From Symsagittifera roscoffensis (lineage: Eukaryota > Xenacoelomorpha > Acoela > Convolutidae): a stretch of DNA of 64,000 bases. The notes under the pieces are model-generated. The model saw only the letters and a list, made by a program, of their open reading frames with translations. It did no database searches and had not been told where the DNA came from. Below, piece by piece: positions 13,001-20,904 of this stretch (positions are counted from its first letter, which is position 1; every line of letters starts with the position of its first letter). Where the stretch lies: the NCBI RefSeq assembly GCF_963678635.1, contig NC_087070.1, positions 4,872,539-4,936,538 on the forward strand, read 5' to 3'. The translations under genes were made by a program, and so were the position numbers.

Positions 13001-14767
13001 GAGAAAACCTTTGTTTTCTACTGCAATTCTTGAAAGACAAACCAGAAATTAAGTGTCCAAGTTGACTGAAGGGATGGACATGCAAATAGTCAGTTGCATG
13101 TTGTGGTTTGTTTTAGATGCGCCTACAGGATATGTGAACATGGCAGAGTCCATCAAGAGGGAGGGCCTGGTGGCAGAAGCTAACGTGGCCACTATCATGT
13201 TCTACATCCAGATAGTCGCAAATTTAGGCTAGTTACATTCACACTTTCAGCAATGCTTGGAAAAGCCTCATTATTTGGAAACTTAGCGGATGAATCTTGC
13301 TTCCCAATTGCAACGGATTACATTTCAGAAACTGTAGTTTATATTACCACATTAGTTCAATACGCCATTCAAGAATGCGATCCCTTCTCTGTTATTACAG
13401 TTTATGTTTAGGTCTTTTCCTTGCACTCTTTGTGTCCATGATGATCCGTGGTCCAGTTCCTATCCAGAGGTGTCTGTTGGCAGCTGTAGTCATGGGTTTC
13501 ATGGCTCTCTACTGCTGTCTGGTAGTAGATTGGATGTCATTTTCAATCAAAACTACTACTGTTGGTTTCATCGCGTACAAAGGTGCAATAGAAATGTCCC
13601 TTGTAAACGTTTATTCGACCATTTAAGCGATAGACTGTTACTCTGGCAATAAAGACATTGGTTTCAAGTATCGTTAGACTAAAAAATATATATATTAGAT
13701 GCTAAACGAGTTAAACAAAAGAATTAAAGGGTCATTTCTCAAGCTAGCCACAAGTACAAAATCCTCTTGGTCGAGATTGTCAAATTCGCTTTTCTCAACA
13801 TTTCTTTACTGTTCGTTTTTGGAGCATGCCTGGATTTCGAGGCGGACCTGGAACCACCCGAGCCCGAGCCACCGCCTTCACCACCACCTCCCCCTTCTCG
13901 CTCACCCGAGCGAAGGAGGACTAGAGACAGACGAGAGGATGTTGAAAGACGTCGGCAAAGACCGCAGTCATGAGACTACATCCTCCCGGATATTTAAATC
14001 GAAACAAAACTACGACGAAAAATAGATTATCTTCTAACTTTATCTAATTGCGGCAAATTTAAGCATCATTTTCAAAAGCTCCAATGGCTTTTATCACATC
14101 ACTTAAAAAAGCATAATTTTACCAGGATTACGGCATCTGAAAGAATATGCAGCAAAGCAGCTCAAAAAAGATTAATCGCATTTGGCGAAGAATTAAATAT
14201 TGGTTAAGAACTCTACTTTCCCACACTTGAAGATTTAAATGAACTATTTGCATACTCGAATGATGTCTCATTCAACAAACACTGAAAGCTCTAGGAGTTG
14301 AACTCCTTGTGGCATATCCAGGAAGAATTTTCATAACTAATTCGGATTATCATTAAACAACATGCAATCGGATCATCTTACCAATCACTTGCGTCGTATC
14401 ATAGTCAGCAACGAACCAAGCATCATCACCAAAAATTCCGTCTTGTGTGTGATGCAAAATGAATCCAGTAGATGGTACCATTGTAAGGGGACTGCTTGTC
14501 CCCAATTTCTGAGTAGCGCATCCCGAAGCTGTGCTCTAAAACACATATCCCTTGAATTCTAAGACCAATAGTCAAACCTATCCGAGCATGCCAAAAACAA
14601 CTTACAAGGCCCGGTATCGATGACTTCTTAGGAAACCCACAAGAGGCTGTAATCAAGCGCGCCAAATTTTCTCTTCTTTGTCTTTCCTCTGAATCTTTCA
14701 GCTGCTGGCGAAACGATCGAATAAAAGGCCGGCCGAAATGTCCCCCGTAGGCGAATATACTTAGCAT
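815..14767 (-). CDS. PPTC7: PPTC7-type PP2C protein phosphatase gene (5' four exons; 3' end outside window)
   Basis: Four exons splice in frame: 14767-14606, 14535-14382, 4382-4206 and 1028-815. The product matches PPTC7/PTC7, a PP2C-family metal-dependent Ser/Thr phosphatase of the mitochondrion that controls coenzyme Q synthesis and mitophagy receptors (family knowledge). Visible motifs are the start [21 protein letters not shown] (metal-binding acidic region), [21 protein letters not shown], and VVRGG followed by [11 protein letters not shown]. All three introns are GT-AG, and the phases agree across each junction (0, 1, 1). The missing 3' exons would carry the TDGLFDN-type motif and the C-terminal aspartate. 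Intron 2 is about 10 kb and holds a complete plus-strand gene. No promoter was identified upstream of 14767. Confidence 0.9.
1029..4205 (-). other. PPTC7 intron 3
   Basis: This is a 3.2-kb AT-rich intron with GT-AG borders (GTTAG at 4205, acceptor at 1030-1029) and no coding exon seen. It contains a copy of a dispersed repeat at about 3345-3830 and a short GCGAAGC/GCTTCGC repeat near 2522-2560. Confidence 0.7.
3345..3830 (+). repeat. Dispersed intronic repeat, copy 1
   Basis: It shares blocks in the same order with copies near 7390-7690 and 10070-10560: GTTGGAAAAGAGTCA, GATTGGCA, a block around CCAATTT, AAATTTCACT with TCGAA, and AAGAGTCTTCAC at the end. No coding capacity was seen. It may be a non-autonomous element. 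Confidence 0.5.
4206..4382 (-). CDS. PPTC7: PPTC7 exon 3
   Basis: This exon starts after a TATGCAG acceptor. It encodes [19 protein letters not shown], then [14 protein letters not shown] and NPSSIL. It carries the PP2C DGVGG motif with the metal-binding Asp. It ends at a GTTAG donor in phase 1, giving ...KQPI|IGSST. Confidence 0.92.
5522..5565. repeat. Perfect 14-bp inverted repeat (hairpin)
   Basis: AAGTTAACATCCTC at 5522-5535 is the exact reverse complement of 5552-5565, with a 16-base pyrimidine-rich loop. It lies in the PPTC7 intron. The function is unknown, and it may be the residue of a foldback transposon. Confidence 0.6.
6783..6951 (+). CDS. Nested gene exon A (start codon, signal/TM1)
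   Basis: The exon runs from ATG 6783 through a hydrophobic stretch, [17 protein letters not shown] and EEETY-like residues, to a GGTGAG donor. With donor GT at 6952 it ends in phase 1. The natural reading of exon B wants phase 2, so a small missing exon or an offset junction is possible. Confidence 0.6.
6783..13973 (+). CDS. Polytopic membrane protein gene nested in the PPTC7 intron (eight exons)
   Basis: Proposed exons are 6783-6951, ~11497-11618, ~11867-11964, 12280-12415, 12774-12956, 13117-13227, 13412-13535 and 13748-13973, about 390 codons. The ATG at 6783 starts [18 protein letters not shown], a signal peptide or first membrane helix. Later hydrophobic helices include [74 protein letters not shown] and [13 protein letters not shown], giving seven to eight passes. 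RILAARAFL before the second helix recalls the LQAARA motif of claudin-like tetraspans, a weak hint only. The tail is Pro/Glu-rich and then Arg-rich, ending at TGA 13971-13973. The family is not identified. Introns E-F and F-G appear to be GC-AG. The boundaries of exons A-C are unresolved. Confidence 0.7.
7390..7690 (+). repeat. Dispersed intronic repeat, copy 2
   Basis: It has the GTTGGAAAAGAGTCA start, then the TCAATTGG, GTAAAATCT and TCCACTTTCGAA blocks in the same order as the other copies. It is shorter than copies 1 and 3. Confidence 0.45.
7915..9759 (-). pseudogene. Decayed hAT-like (BED-finger) transposase relic
   Basis: Minus-strand fragments follow in transposase order. First is a BED-finger-like piece (about 9759-9514: C...[20 protein letters not shown]). 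Then comes a catalytic-core-like piece (9542-9192) with [20 protein letters not shown], and one reading [21 protein letters not shown] (9289-9026). These resemble the hAT FxIxxDEST...ELxVxxRY and GxxxDNCxxM motifs. Downstream pieces at 8674-8468 and 8286 to about 7915 end in a Leu/Lys-rich coiled coil. Frameshifts separate the pieces and no terminal inverted repeats were found. An alternative is another domesticated BED-type protein. Confidence 0.5.
10070..10560 (+). repeat. Dispersed intronic repeat, copy 3
   Basis: It parallels the copy at 3345-3830: GATTGGAAAAGAGTAATAA, GATTGGCACTTTTT, ATTCCACTTTCG, and AAGAGTCTTCAC with GTTCAT at the end. Confidence 0.5.
11497..11618 (+). CDS. Nested gene exon B
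   Basis: Following ATCCAG it reads [19 protein letters not shown], then [20 protein letters not shown], before a stop at 11631-11633 (TGA). Codon use is gene-like. The donor is uncertain (GTACTC at 11619 is one choice). Confidence 0.5.
11867..11964 (+). CDS. Nested gene exon C (TM helix)
   Basis: It encodes [20 protein letters not shown], then [12 protein letters not shown], ending at a clean CAG|GTAATC donor in phase 0 that joins exon D in frame. No AG acceptor leaves an open frame. An AC at 11865-11866 would give phase 1, so the start is tentative. Confidence 0.5.
12280..12415 (+). CDS. Nested gene exon D (TM helices)
   Basis: The exon lies between TTCGACTAG and a GTCGGT donor, phase 0 to phase 1. 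It reads [19 protein letters not shown], then [19 protein letters not shown] and AFGINNL, which is strongly hydrophobic. Confidence 0.75.
12774..12956 (+). CDS. Nested gene exon E (TM helix; GC donor)
   Basis: It starts after CCCAAGTGCAG and reads [20 protein letters not shown], then [20 protein letters not shown], ending with SGAK. The donor A|GCAAGT at 12957 matches the GC-donor consensus and keeps phase 1 into exon F. The GT three bases further on would break the frame. Confidence 0.75.
13117..13227 (+). CDS. Nested gene exon F
   Basis: It starts after TTTTAG and reads [20 protein letters not shown], then [17 protein letters not shown]. The donor AG|GCTAGT at 13228 gives phase 1 and joins exon G as NLG|LFLALF. 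Confidence 0.7.
13412..13535 (+). CDS. Nested gene exon G (two TM helices)
   Basis: It starts after ATGTTTAG and reads [19 protein letters not shown], then [21 protein letters not shown]. The chosen donor GTCATT at 13536 leaves phase 2, which fits exon H. Confidence 0.7.
13748..13973 (+). CDS. Nested gene exon H (last helix and charged tail)
   Basis: It starts after AGCTAG and reads [20 protein letters not shown], then [20 protein letters not shown], a poly-Pro run and an Arg-rich tail to TGA 13971-13973. The low-complexity tail looks cytoplasmic. Confidence 0.75.
14382..14535 (-). CDS. PPTC7: PPTC7 exon 2
   Basis: This exon follows a TTTTAG acceptor and reads [15 protein letters not shown], then [18 protein letters not shown]. 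It corresponds to the GDDACFVA region of PPTC7. The donor is GTAAG at 14381-14377. The split Gly codon joins exon 3 at 4382. Confidence 0.85.
14606..14767 (-). CDS. PPTC7: PPTC7 exon 1
   Basis: The ATG is at 14767. The first residues [14 protein letters not shown] resemble the N-terminus of animal PPTC7, and ITASCGF matches the conserved entry to the PP2C domain. The exon ends in phase 0 at a GTAAGT donor (14605-14600). The 70-bp intron that follows ends in TTTTAG. Confidence 0.85.
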
Positions 14768-15989
14768 TCTCTACGTAACCATAGCGTTTCTGAAGAAAAT
14801 GGCTTTGAAAAAATGTATAAGAAACAAGAATAGCCGGTAAGTTCCAACTACTAAAAAATAACTAAACATTTTAAAATTTTTTTTCAAGTTAGCGTTGGTT
14901 TTTGTTAATCGTGACATAAAAGGATCTGACACAAGTCACAGTGAAAAAAGCAAATCAGGCAATGGTTTTAGTAGAAAAATACATGAAAACAAAAATCAAA
15001 AAAAAATTTGATTTTTCATCACGGGGAAATTTTAAAATTCCGTTCGAATCAGGACTAAAAGGGCTTTAAAATGATATATCACTCGACCTGATTCGGTGAT
15101 TATTTGTTGTACCTGATTTTGCGTGGACACAAAAAAAACTACAACAGACTCCAATACAAAGTTCCTCCCCCATTTTCAACAGTCGGAACAATAAGAAGAG
15201 GCGGTTGATATGAGGGCTGGGCCTGTATATTTGAAAAAAAACCATTTATAGTTTAAGCCAAATTGTTGGCAATATCGGTGACCTAGAGCAATTTAATCGG
15301 TCAAAATATAATTTTCAAAAAAATGAACACTTTAATTGCAAAATGATAATTAATATTATAAAGCAAGTGTAAGTCACACAATTTTTCTTGGTTAATTGTT
15401 TATTTACAAAATAATATAATATTGGTTATAATTTTAACATCAAATAAGTTTACATTGTTTTCATGTTGTTTTTCCATAGGTCGCCATGGAAGGATCTTCA
15501 CTAAAAATAGATAGAAAATATTCCTTAAATTTAAATTTCATAGTCTTGCAAGTTAAGCTGCTGCTAACTATGTTTGAATTTGCATTTTGAACTTGCTTCC
15601 ATATTAGAACTGATTTTGCGTGGATAATTCTAGGTTAAATAGTTTTTCTTCAAATTTTTAAAGTAGAAATTATTGAAACAGAGAAATCCGACATCAAAAT
15701 GAGCATTAAATGAGTTATTAAAATTTGTTCAGACTCGTTGACCGAGAAGGATTTGCCAACAATTTGGCATTAACTATTAAAAAAAACTTGTTGAATGTTA
15801 TCATTTCCTTGAATACGCTCCTTAACAAATAGGGCAATTTTAACAAATATGACATTCATAACGCACATTTCGCTTAACACCAATCACTATGAACGTCTAG
15901 TTCTTTACAATTTTATACAGAGACGAAGCCGAGCTTCGCACAACTTGCGATACAACATAATTGCAGCATATTAAATTAGCCTGAAGAAA
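14768..15989. other. Intergenic AT-rich spacer upstream of PPTC7
   Basis: No coding region is seen. The right end (about 15905-15989) is the left half of a dispersed repeat beginning near GACGAAGCCGAGCTTCGC, into which element E2 is inserted. Confidence 0.6.
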
Positions 15990-16659
15990 TGTGCCAGTCG
16001 GTCATATCTGGAAGTTTGACCTTGAGGAACACGAAACACGTGGTTTTGGAATGAAGTTTAATTTTTCAAAAATTCGAATGGAGCCTGTCATGTTCAGTTT
16101 TATCGCGACAACTGAAAACATCAAATAAAAAAGGAGAAAAACCGAATTACAATTGCGGGAAAGTTGTCAAATAAAAACAGTGGGAAATTGCTATTCGCAA
16201 TTTCCGTCGTAGAAAACGAGAGTAGAGCTTACTCTGTTTCTCAAGTGTGCTGCTATGTAAGTACCTAATTTAATCTTCCCGAGTGTATTTTATGATAAGT
16301 ATGTTGAGGTAAGGCGAGTTTTAGGTTCGTCCAACTGAAATGGATCAAAGTTACGCTGTCCAAATAAAAGTAACTTAACGGATTGTTCCGACCCTGTTTT
16401 TAACGGCGTTCGTGTATTTTGGGTATTTTGAGACCTAAGTATGGGGACGTTCTTATTTTCTAGAGTGGGGGGGGGGTAATTTGCTAGTGGCCTTTCAGCT
16501 GTAACGGGTGCTAGTCTCATGTCGCAAGTGAACCGAATTGGCTCCGACCGTTTTTGAGGTAGAAAAACACAAGAGATAGTGTCCCTGACTCTTGAGCCAA
16601 TGGTTATAGGGCCTATTTTTCTTAAGCCTCATATGTGACCGAAGTAGGCGACTGTTACA
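15990..16659 (+). repeat. E2 5' LTR
   Basis: Begins TGTGCCAGTC and ends GACTGTTACA. It is colinear with 55719-56615 except that it lacks about 227 bp present there (about 55958-56184). A G8-9 homopolymer lies near 16468. Confidence 0.88.
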
Positions 16660-16670
16660 TAGTGTTTTTA

Positions 16671-16685
16671 TGGCGCTCCAGGGTG
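16671..16685 (+). promoter_or_regulatory. E2 primer-binding site (PBS-like)
   Basis: TGGCGCTCCAGGGTG begins 11 nt after the 5' LTR. The same TGGCGCTCC stands 12 nt inside the E1 5' LTR. TGG is the usual complement of a tRNA CCA end. The priming tRNA was not identified. Confidence 0.6.
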
Positions 16686-17582
16686 TTTTACGACATCATG
16701 ACTACGGAGTCGAACCCACTTGACACAGCTCCGGGCTACTTGCCAATTCTAGAGTACCGGTGGTACGGTTCAGCGGGAACGTGTAAACCTTCCCGTTGTA
16801 CCGCGATAGCTTTTTAAGAAAACTTGAGAAAACTTCCTGGTACGCTCTCTGAACGAGGCTTAGCTAACCGAGTAAGGGGGGGGGGTAACTAGGGGGACAA
16901 AAATACGAGCAAAAAAACAAAAAGCGAAACAAAAACAAGAAAAAAGAATACAAAAAGGAACAAAAACCATAAAACAAAAAAGACAGTGACTTTGACACCA
17001 GATTAGTTGGATCAAACCTTTATATTAATTAAATAGTATACCCATACTGTTTTATAAGACCGATCGTTTCGATCAACCTAGCAATCTAAACCAGTGACCT
17101 CAATAATGTGCCCAAGTGGGAGGCGTTGTTAAGGGTTTTCAGATAGCTTGCAACTTAGCTGGACAACTAGGAGACTTGACTGGAAGAGGCGACCAGCCGA
17201 GTAGGAAAGTGGTTCACAAGGATTGAGCCGAACCACTAGGAGACTTGACTGGAAGAGGTGACCAACCGAGTGGGAAAGTGGTTCACAAGGATTGAGCTGA
17301 ACCGCTAGGAGACTTGACTGGAAGAGGTGACCAGCCAAGTGGGAAGGTGGTGCTGGTGTCAGGTGCAGTGCACGTCAAGGGGACAACCAGCACGGGACCG
17401 CTACAACAAGAGGAGGACGCACAGGGGGGTTCTCAAGTTGGACAAACGTGTATCGTTAAAATCCACATTACATTATAGGAAATAAGTGTAAAATTGGATA
17501 AGCAGAGCCCCATTGTTTTGAGGAAGTTTTTACTCAAGAAGCAGGCCTGGAAACAGGTCTACGGTTTTTTCTCGAGAAGTTT
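16686..17582 (+). other. E2 leader, first part
   Basis: Non-coding leader upstream of the E1 insertion. It contains a G-rich tract near 16876, an A-rich tract (about 16898-16985) and a 69-bp tandem repeat at about 17157-17350. Confidence 0.6.
17157..17350. repeat. 69-bp tandem repeat, nearly three units
   Basis: The unit starts at GGAGACTTGACTGGAAGAGG and includes GTGGTTCACAAGGATTGAGC. Starts recur at about 17170, 17239 and 17308. The minus-strand frame through it is open only because 69 is a multiple of three. Confidence 0.8.
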
Positions 17583-18466
17583 TGTAACATTCGCCCAAAT
17601 ATCACACAGCGACGGAGCGTAGAAAAAGTACCTATCAACGACTGGCAGGCGTCAGTTACCTTAATTCTACTCGTTTTTCACCGTCTCGACCTTGCCAGTT
17701 GATTTTCTGGTCTGTCTAGGGCAAAGTAAAAAGTTACCATTTTTAGGCCATCAGTCAAACGACTTTTGATCAGCTTTCGTTTACATGCGAACACAACCAC
17801 ATAGCTGAGTCTCGGATCCTCAGACTACGTGATTGTCATTAAAAACACGGCTCGAACAACCTATTTTTATATGTTTTTGTGTGACAGCTTTATGTTAAAT
17901 CCATTGGAGATGGATTGACCCTTTCCTTTTTCTAGCTACTCATGCTCTGAAATATTAAATAATAACGGTGTTAATTAAGATCTAGGACATTACAGCAACT
18001 GTTGAAGTTAGTTTACCCAGTCCCTTCACATATAACAGTCTCTGGGGGACCAAGCCTCCGCTCCCGTGATTTTCTTGAGATAACACTCTTATCTCTTATA
18101 TTTCGTGTCCCGGGAGGGTTCCGTGGTATTTCTCTTCCCCCCACTGAAGCCTCCGTCTCCACAAATATCTGTCGCTAAGGTCCTTATCGTGTGTTTTTGC
18201 CACGATAAGAGGCTCCGTGTTTTTCTGTCTCTGATACAACTGTTCTTCACAATCTATATCGTGGTTCTGATCTTCGTCTTTTTTATTCAAAATGGCCGTC
18301 TTTTTTCTATTTCTCAGAAATGTTCTTCTTCCAATCGAAATTTTAAAAATAAAAATTCTAGAACATTCTGACCCTCCGTCGCAACACTTTTTTGTTCATA
18401 AGGCCTTTAGTCACTTTTTTTTCTGTAGGGGGAAGGTTATGCTGTGTCATCTGGCAGAATGGCACA
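17583..18466 (-). repeat. E1 3' LTR (left copy)
   Basis: Plus-strand ends are TGTAACATTCGCCC and CAGAATGGCACA. It is almost identical to 35049-35933 and carries the small open frames also seen in the right LTR, which I do not regard as genes. Confidence 0.92.
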
Positions 18467-18480
18467 TACTCCCCGGACAA
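18467..18480 (-). promoter_or_regulatory. E1 3' polypurine tract
   Basis: On the minus strand TTGTCCGGGGAGTA directly precedes the 3' LTR. The same core occurs before the E2 3' LTR (55707-55718) and inside pol of both elements. This is the expected place for plus-strand DNA priming. Confidence 0.75.
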
Positions 18481-19212
18481 GTCTCCATCAATGTCCCTAT
18501 TGATCGCATATCACCGGGTTATCGTCAAGTAGTTATCCAGTTTTCAGTAACCAATCTTACAAATTGCATAAGAAATTGAAATTTATCTACTCCAACTCAA
18601 CTCACTACGTGTTCACAAATGGCATCGTACTACATCTCACTGCCTTTCAACATTTTCACAAAATTTGCAGCATGAGGAGGGTCCTAGATAAAATTTCTTT
18701 TCTGACTACTTACGTCATCTCGCCATAAAACTTCTTTTCGCCTCTGATTAAAAAGTGTGACGTGGCACGGCCACGCACCCGTTAAAATTAACTTAACTCC
18801 ACTCACCAAGTATAATTAGTCATTTATGCGGTCCTTTCAATATTAAAACTAAGAAACTCTGTGGCTAGGAAAGTTATTGAGTTACCCACTCTTCTCGAGC
18901 GAATTTACTCAAACTTACCATGTCGCCACACAGTGAATTTGTGTCTTACACAGGTTAAAAACTTCAGTCGGGAATAAATAGGTAAATATACTCACCTATG
19001 CTCCTTATATACATACATAGATAGTAGTAACTAAAATCAACAATTTCAACAATTTTAACAATTGCAACATTTTCAAAGTTTGGTCTGACCAAACTAGATC
19101 AAAACAAAAAGTTTAACAAGTTCAATAATCAAAACTTGGTTGATTTGTTCAAGTTTTAGCACACAATTACAATCAAGTTTTTCTCTCCTTCTCTTCTTTT
19201 CTTTGGTCATCT

Positions 19213-20904
19213 TCACTCCATCATTTCTCCATCCTGATGTTCAGCGTCACTGTCTTCCAGAACTTTCTCTAACATGTCCAGAGAGTTGCGGGCCGTGCCC
19301 CAACCCTCCTGTTCCAACAGCCTCGGTTTGCAACAAGGTAGCAAGTCCACATTCACCTTCTGCTCCCGGTTCCTGCAAAAGCTGTTGTGAAGACACAGGC
19401 TCACGTTTCGTTCTAGGTCAGCTCTTAAGACCTCTTTCTTCTCATCTTCAGTAACACAAGGCGTTCCAGCTACCCGCTTCACCGCTGTGGTGACCGCGTT
19501 TCTGTGCGTCAAGAATGCTCGTTTATAGGCTCCTGGTCCTATATCTAGCTGGAAAGATTGATAGGCTTCCGTATTCCTTGACATGTGACGCTTCGCGCGT
19601 TCATACATCCAAGATGTCATCACTGCACGGAACCAAGGCATCAATCTTTGCCTTGACCATATTCTTTCAATGGCTTTAGGTATTCTCAGAACCTTGCAGG
19701 TGGTTCTGAAAAGATCCAATTGACGACTCATTTTAACGTTGCTCAACTGTTCAGGAGTCGGCACGGCCGTCTCCTGCTCACTTGTGTCCGCGTTAGCCTC
19801 CAACCATCTCACTGCTAGCATGGCGCTAACCACCACGATTGACACTTGTTGATTCTGATCGGGCAACCCCGTGGAGTACAACTCCTCCACGTCCCAGACT
19901 AGGATCAGATTCCCGCGTTTAGGGTACCACAACGTCTGCGCCAAGCAGTGGCAAGGATACTCCCCATGGGTTCTCACTATGTTCCTTCGGGTCCGATACC
20001 CTGAGGCTCCCAATAACGGTTCCACTTCCATCAGGATTCTATGTAAATCGTCTTTCTCTTCTATGGTGGGGAATTCAGTGGGTAACGCTCCACTCGCTTT
20101 CTGTTTCTGGAACTCACTCACGTTGCCTTCGTTCAGTCTCATGAACTCTTCACCCACAACGTCTTGCAACTCGCCTTCGGATCTCTTCGGGACTGCCCGA
20201 AAGATCTTTGCCAACAAGTCATATGACCTCTCTGACATTCTGGCCAACCTCACGCACTTTGGCACAGAGAAAAGTTGGTCAACTAACACTTGTTGCGTCC
20301 TCGCATCCATCACCACCATGTGCGTAGGATACTTGCTATTACAATACGGCGCTGAGCTTGAACCCACCATATATTTTGAACCAGTAGGTCTGTGATAGGC
20401 TTCACTATCCTTCAGATTCATTTCATTCTCTAGGGCTTCTCGCCAGCCTCCAATCTTTTGCTCCGTCTGTAATGCTCCAGGGAATATTTCCACGCTGAGG
20501 GACGTCACTAGCTCATGGGCACGCTCCAAGCGCTCGAGCGATTCTATCGAACTCGTCATGCTGCAAAATCCCAAGGCTGTGATCAGGTTTACGTCCGTCA
20601 CCCCATGGCAGTCTGCGACCAACTCCATGGCACTCTTATCTGACATGCTCAATCTTCCGTACAATCGTGCCAGTTGTCGATGCTGCTCACTCAGCGTAAT
20701 CAGGCAGTGTCCCATGTTACAAACATGTCCTTCCATCCCACTGTGTTGAGCCAAGCATGTGCCTTGCTTCAACCAATTGGTCGATGTACCTTCCTCGGAC
20801 AGCTCCGTGGACGGGTTGCTCTTCTTCTTCGTCAATCTCATGGCCAGCAGGTGTTGTATCATGGCCAGATCATGTAGACTCGCATCATCATCCCGGTCTA
20901 ACAT
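19213..20904 (-). CDS. E1 ORF3, C-terminal part
   Basis: 563 codons, homologous throughout to E2 53700-55276. Shared islands are SVPKCVRLARMS, then GE(C/Y)PCHCLAQT with WYP, IWDVEE-type and VSLxLHNSFCxNRE, plus an acidic C-terminus. No signal peptide, membrane helix or fusion-peptide-like segment is visible, so this is not an obvious envelope. The conserved Cys/His cluster suggests metal binding, by inference. It overlaps the upstream ORF3 piece by 17 bp in another frame, which is a one-base frameshift relative to E2. Function is unknown. Confidence 0.7.
   Translation of the reverse strand: MLDRDDDASLHDLAMIQHLLAMRLTKKKSNPSTELSEEGTSTNWLKQGTCLAQHSGMEGHVCNMGHCLITLSEQHRQLARLYGRLSMSDKSAMELVADCHGVTDVNLITALGFCSMTSSIESLERLERAHELVTSLSVEIFPGALQTEQKIGGWREALENEMNLKDSEAYHRPTGSKYMVGSSSAPYCNSKYPTHMVVMDARTQQVLVDQLFSVPKCVRLARMSERSYDLLAKIFRAVPKRSEGELQDVVGEEFMRLNEGNVSEFQKQKASGALPTEFPTIEEKDDLHRILMEVEPLLGASGYRTRRNIVRTHGEYPCHCLAQTLWYPKRGNLILVWDVEELYSTGLPDQNQQVSIVVVSAMLAVRWLEANADTSEQETAVPTPEQLSNVKMSRQLDLFRTTCKVLRIPKAIERIWSRQRLMPWFRAVMTSWMYERAKRHMSRNTEAYQSFQLDIGPGAYKRAFLTHRNAVTTAVKRVAGTPCVTEDEKKEVLRADLERNVSLCLHNSFCRNREQKVNVDLLPCCKPRLLEQEGWGTARNSLDMLEKVLEDSDAEHQDGEMME

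Larger units (their letters stand above)
4383..14381 (-). other. PPTC7 intron 2 (10 kb) containing a nested gene
   Basis: The intron is bounded by GTAAG at 14381 and TATGCAG ending at 4383. The plus-strand membrane-protein gene (6783-13973), a hAT relic and dispersed repeats all lie inside it. The part at 4383-6782 is AT-rich and holds nothing recognisable apart from the hairpin at 5522-5565. Confidence 0.8.

Noticed and set aside
16695-16800. tRNA-like stretch with GTCGAACCC near the E2 primer-binding site
   Set aside because: I could not form a cloverleaf. The GTCGAACCC resemblance to a T-arm alone is not enough.
17129-17338. 69-codon minus-strand ORF with repeated HLFQSSLL
   Set aside because: It is a product of the 69-bp tandem repeat inside the E2 leader.
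18096-18371. Small ORFs on both strands, repeated exactly at 35562-35837
   Set aside because: They lie within the two E1 LTRs and are the same sequence. No domain is present and they are interrupted in the diverged solo LTR.
19140-19454. Plus-strand ORF across the start of this stretch, and many others in 19-31 kb on the plus strand
   Set aside because: They are shadows of the E1 minus-strand coding frames.
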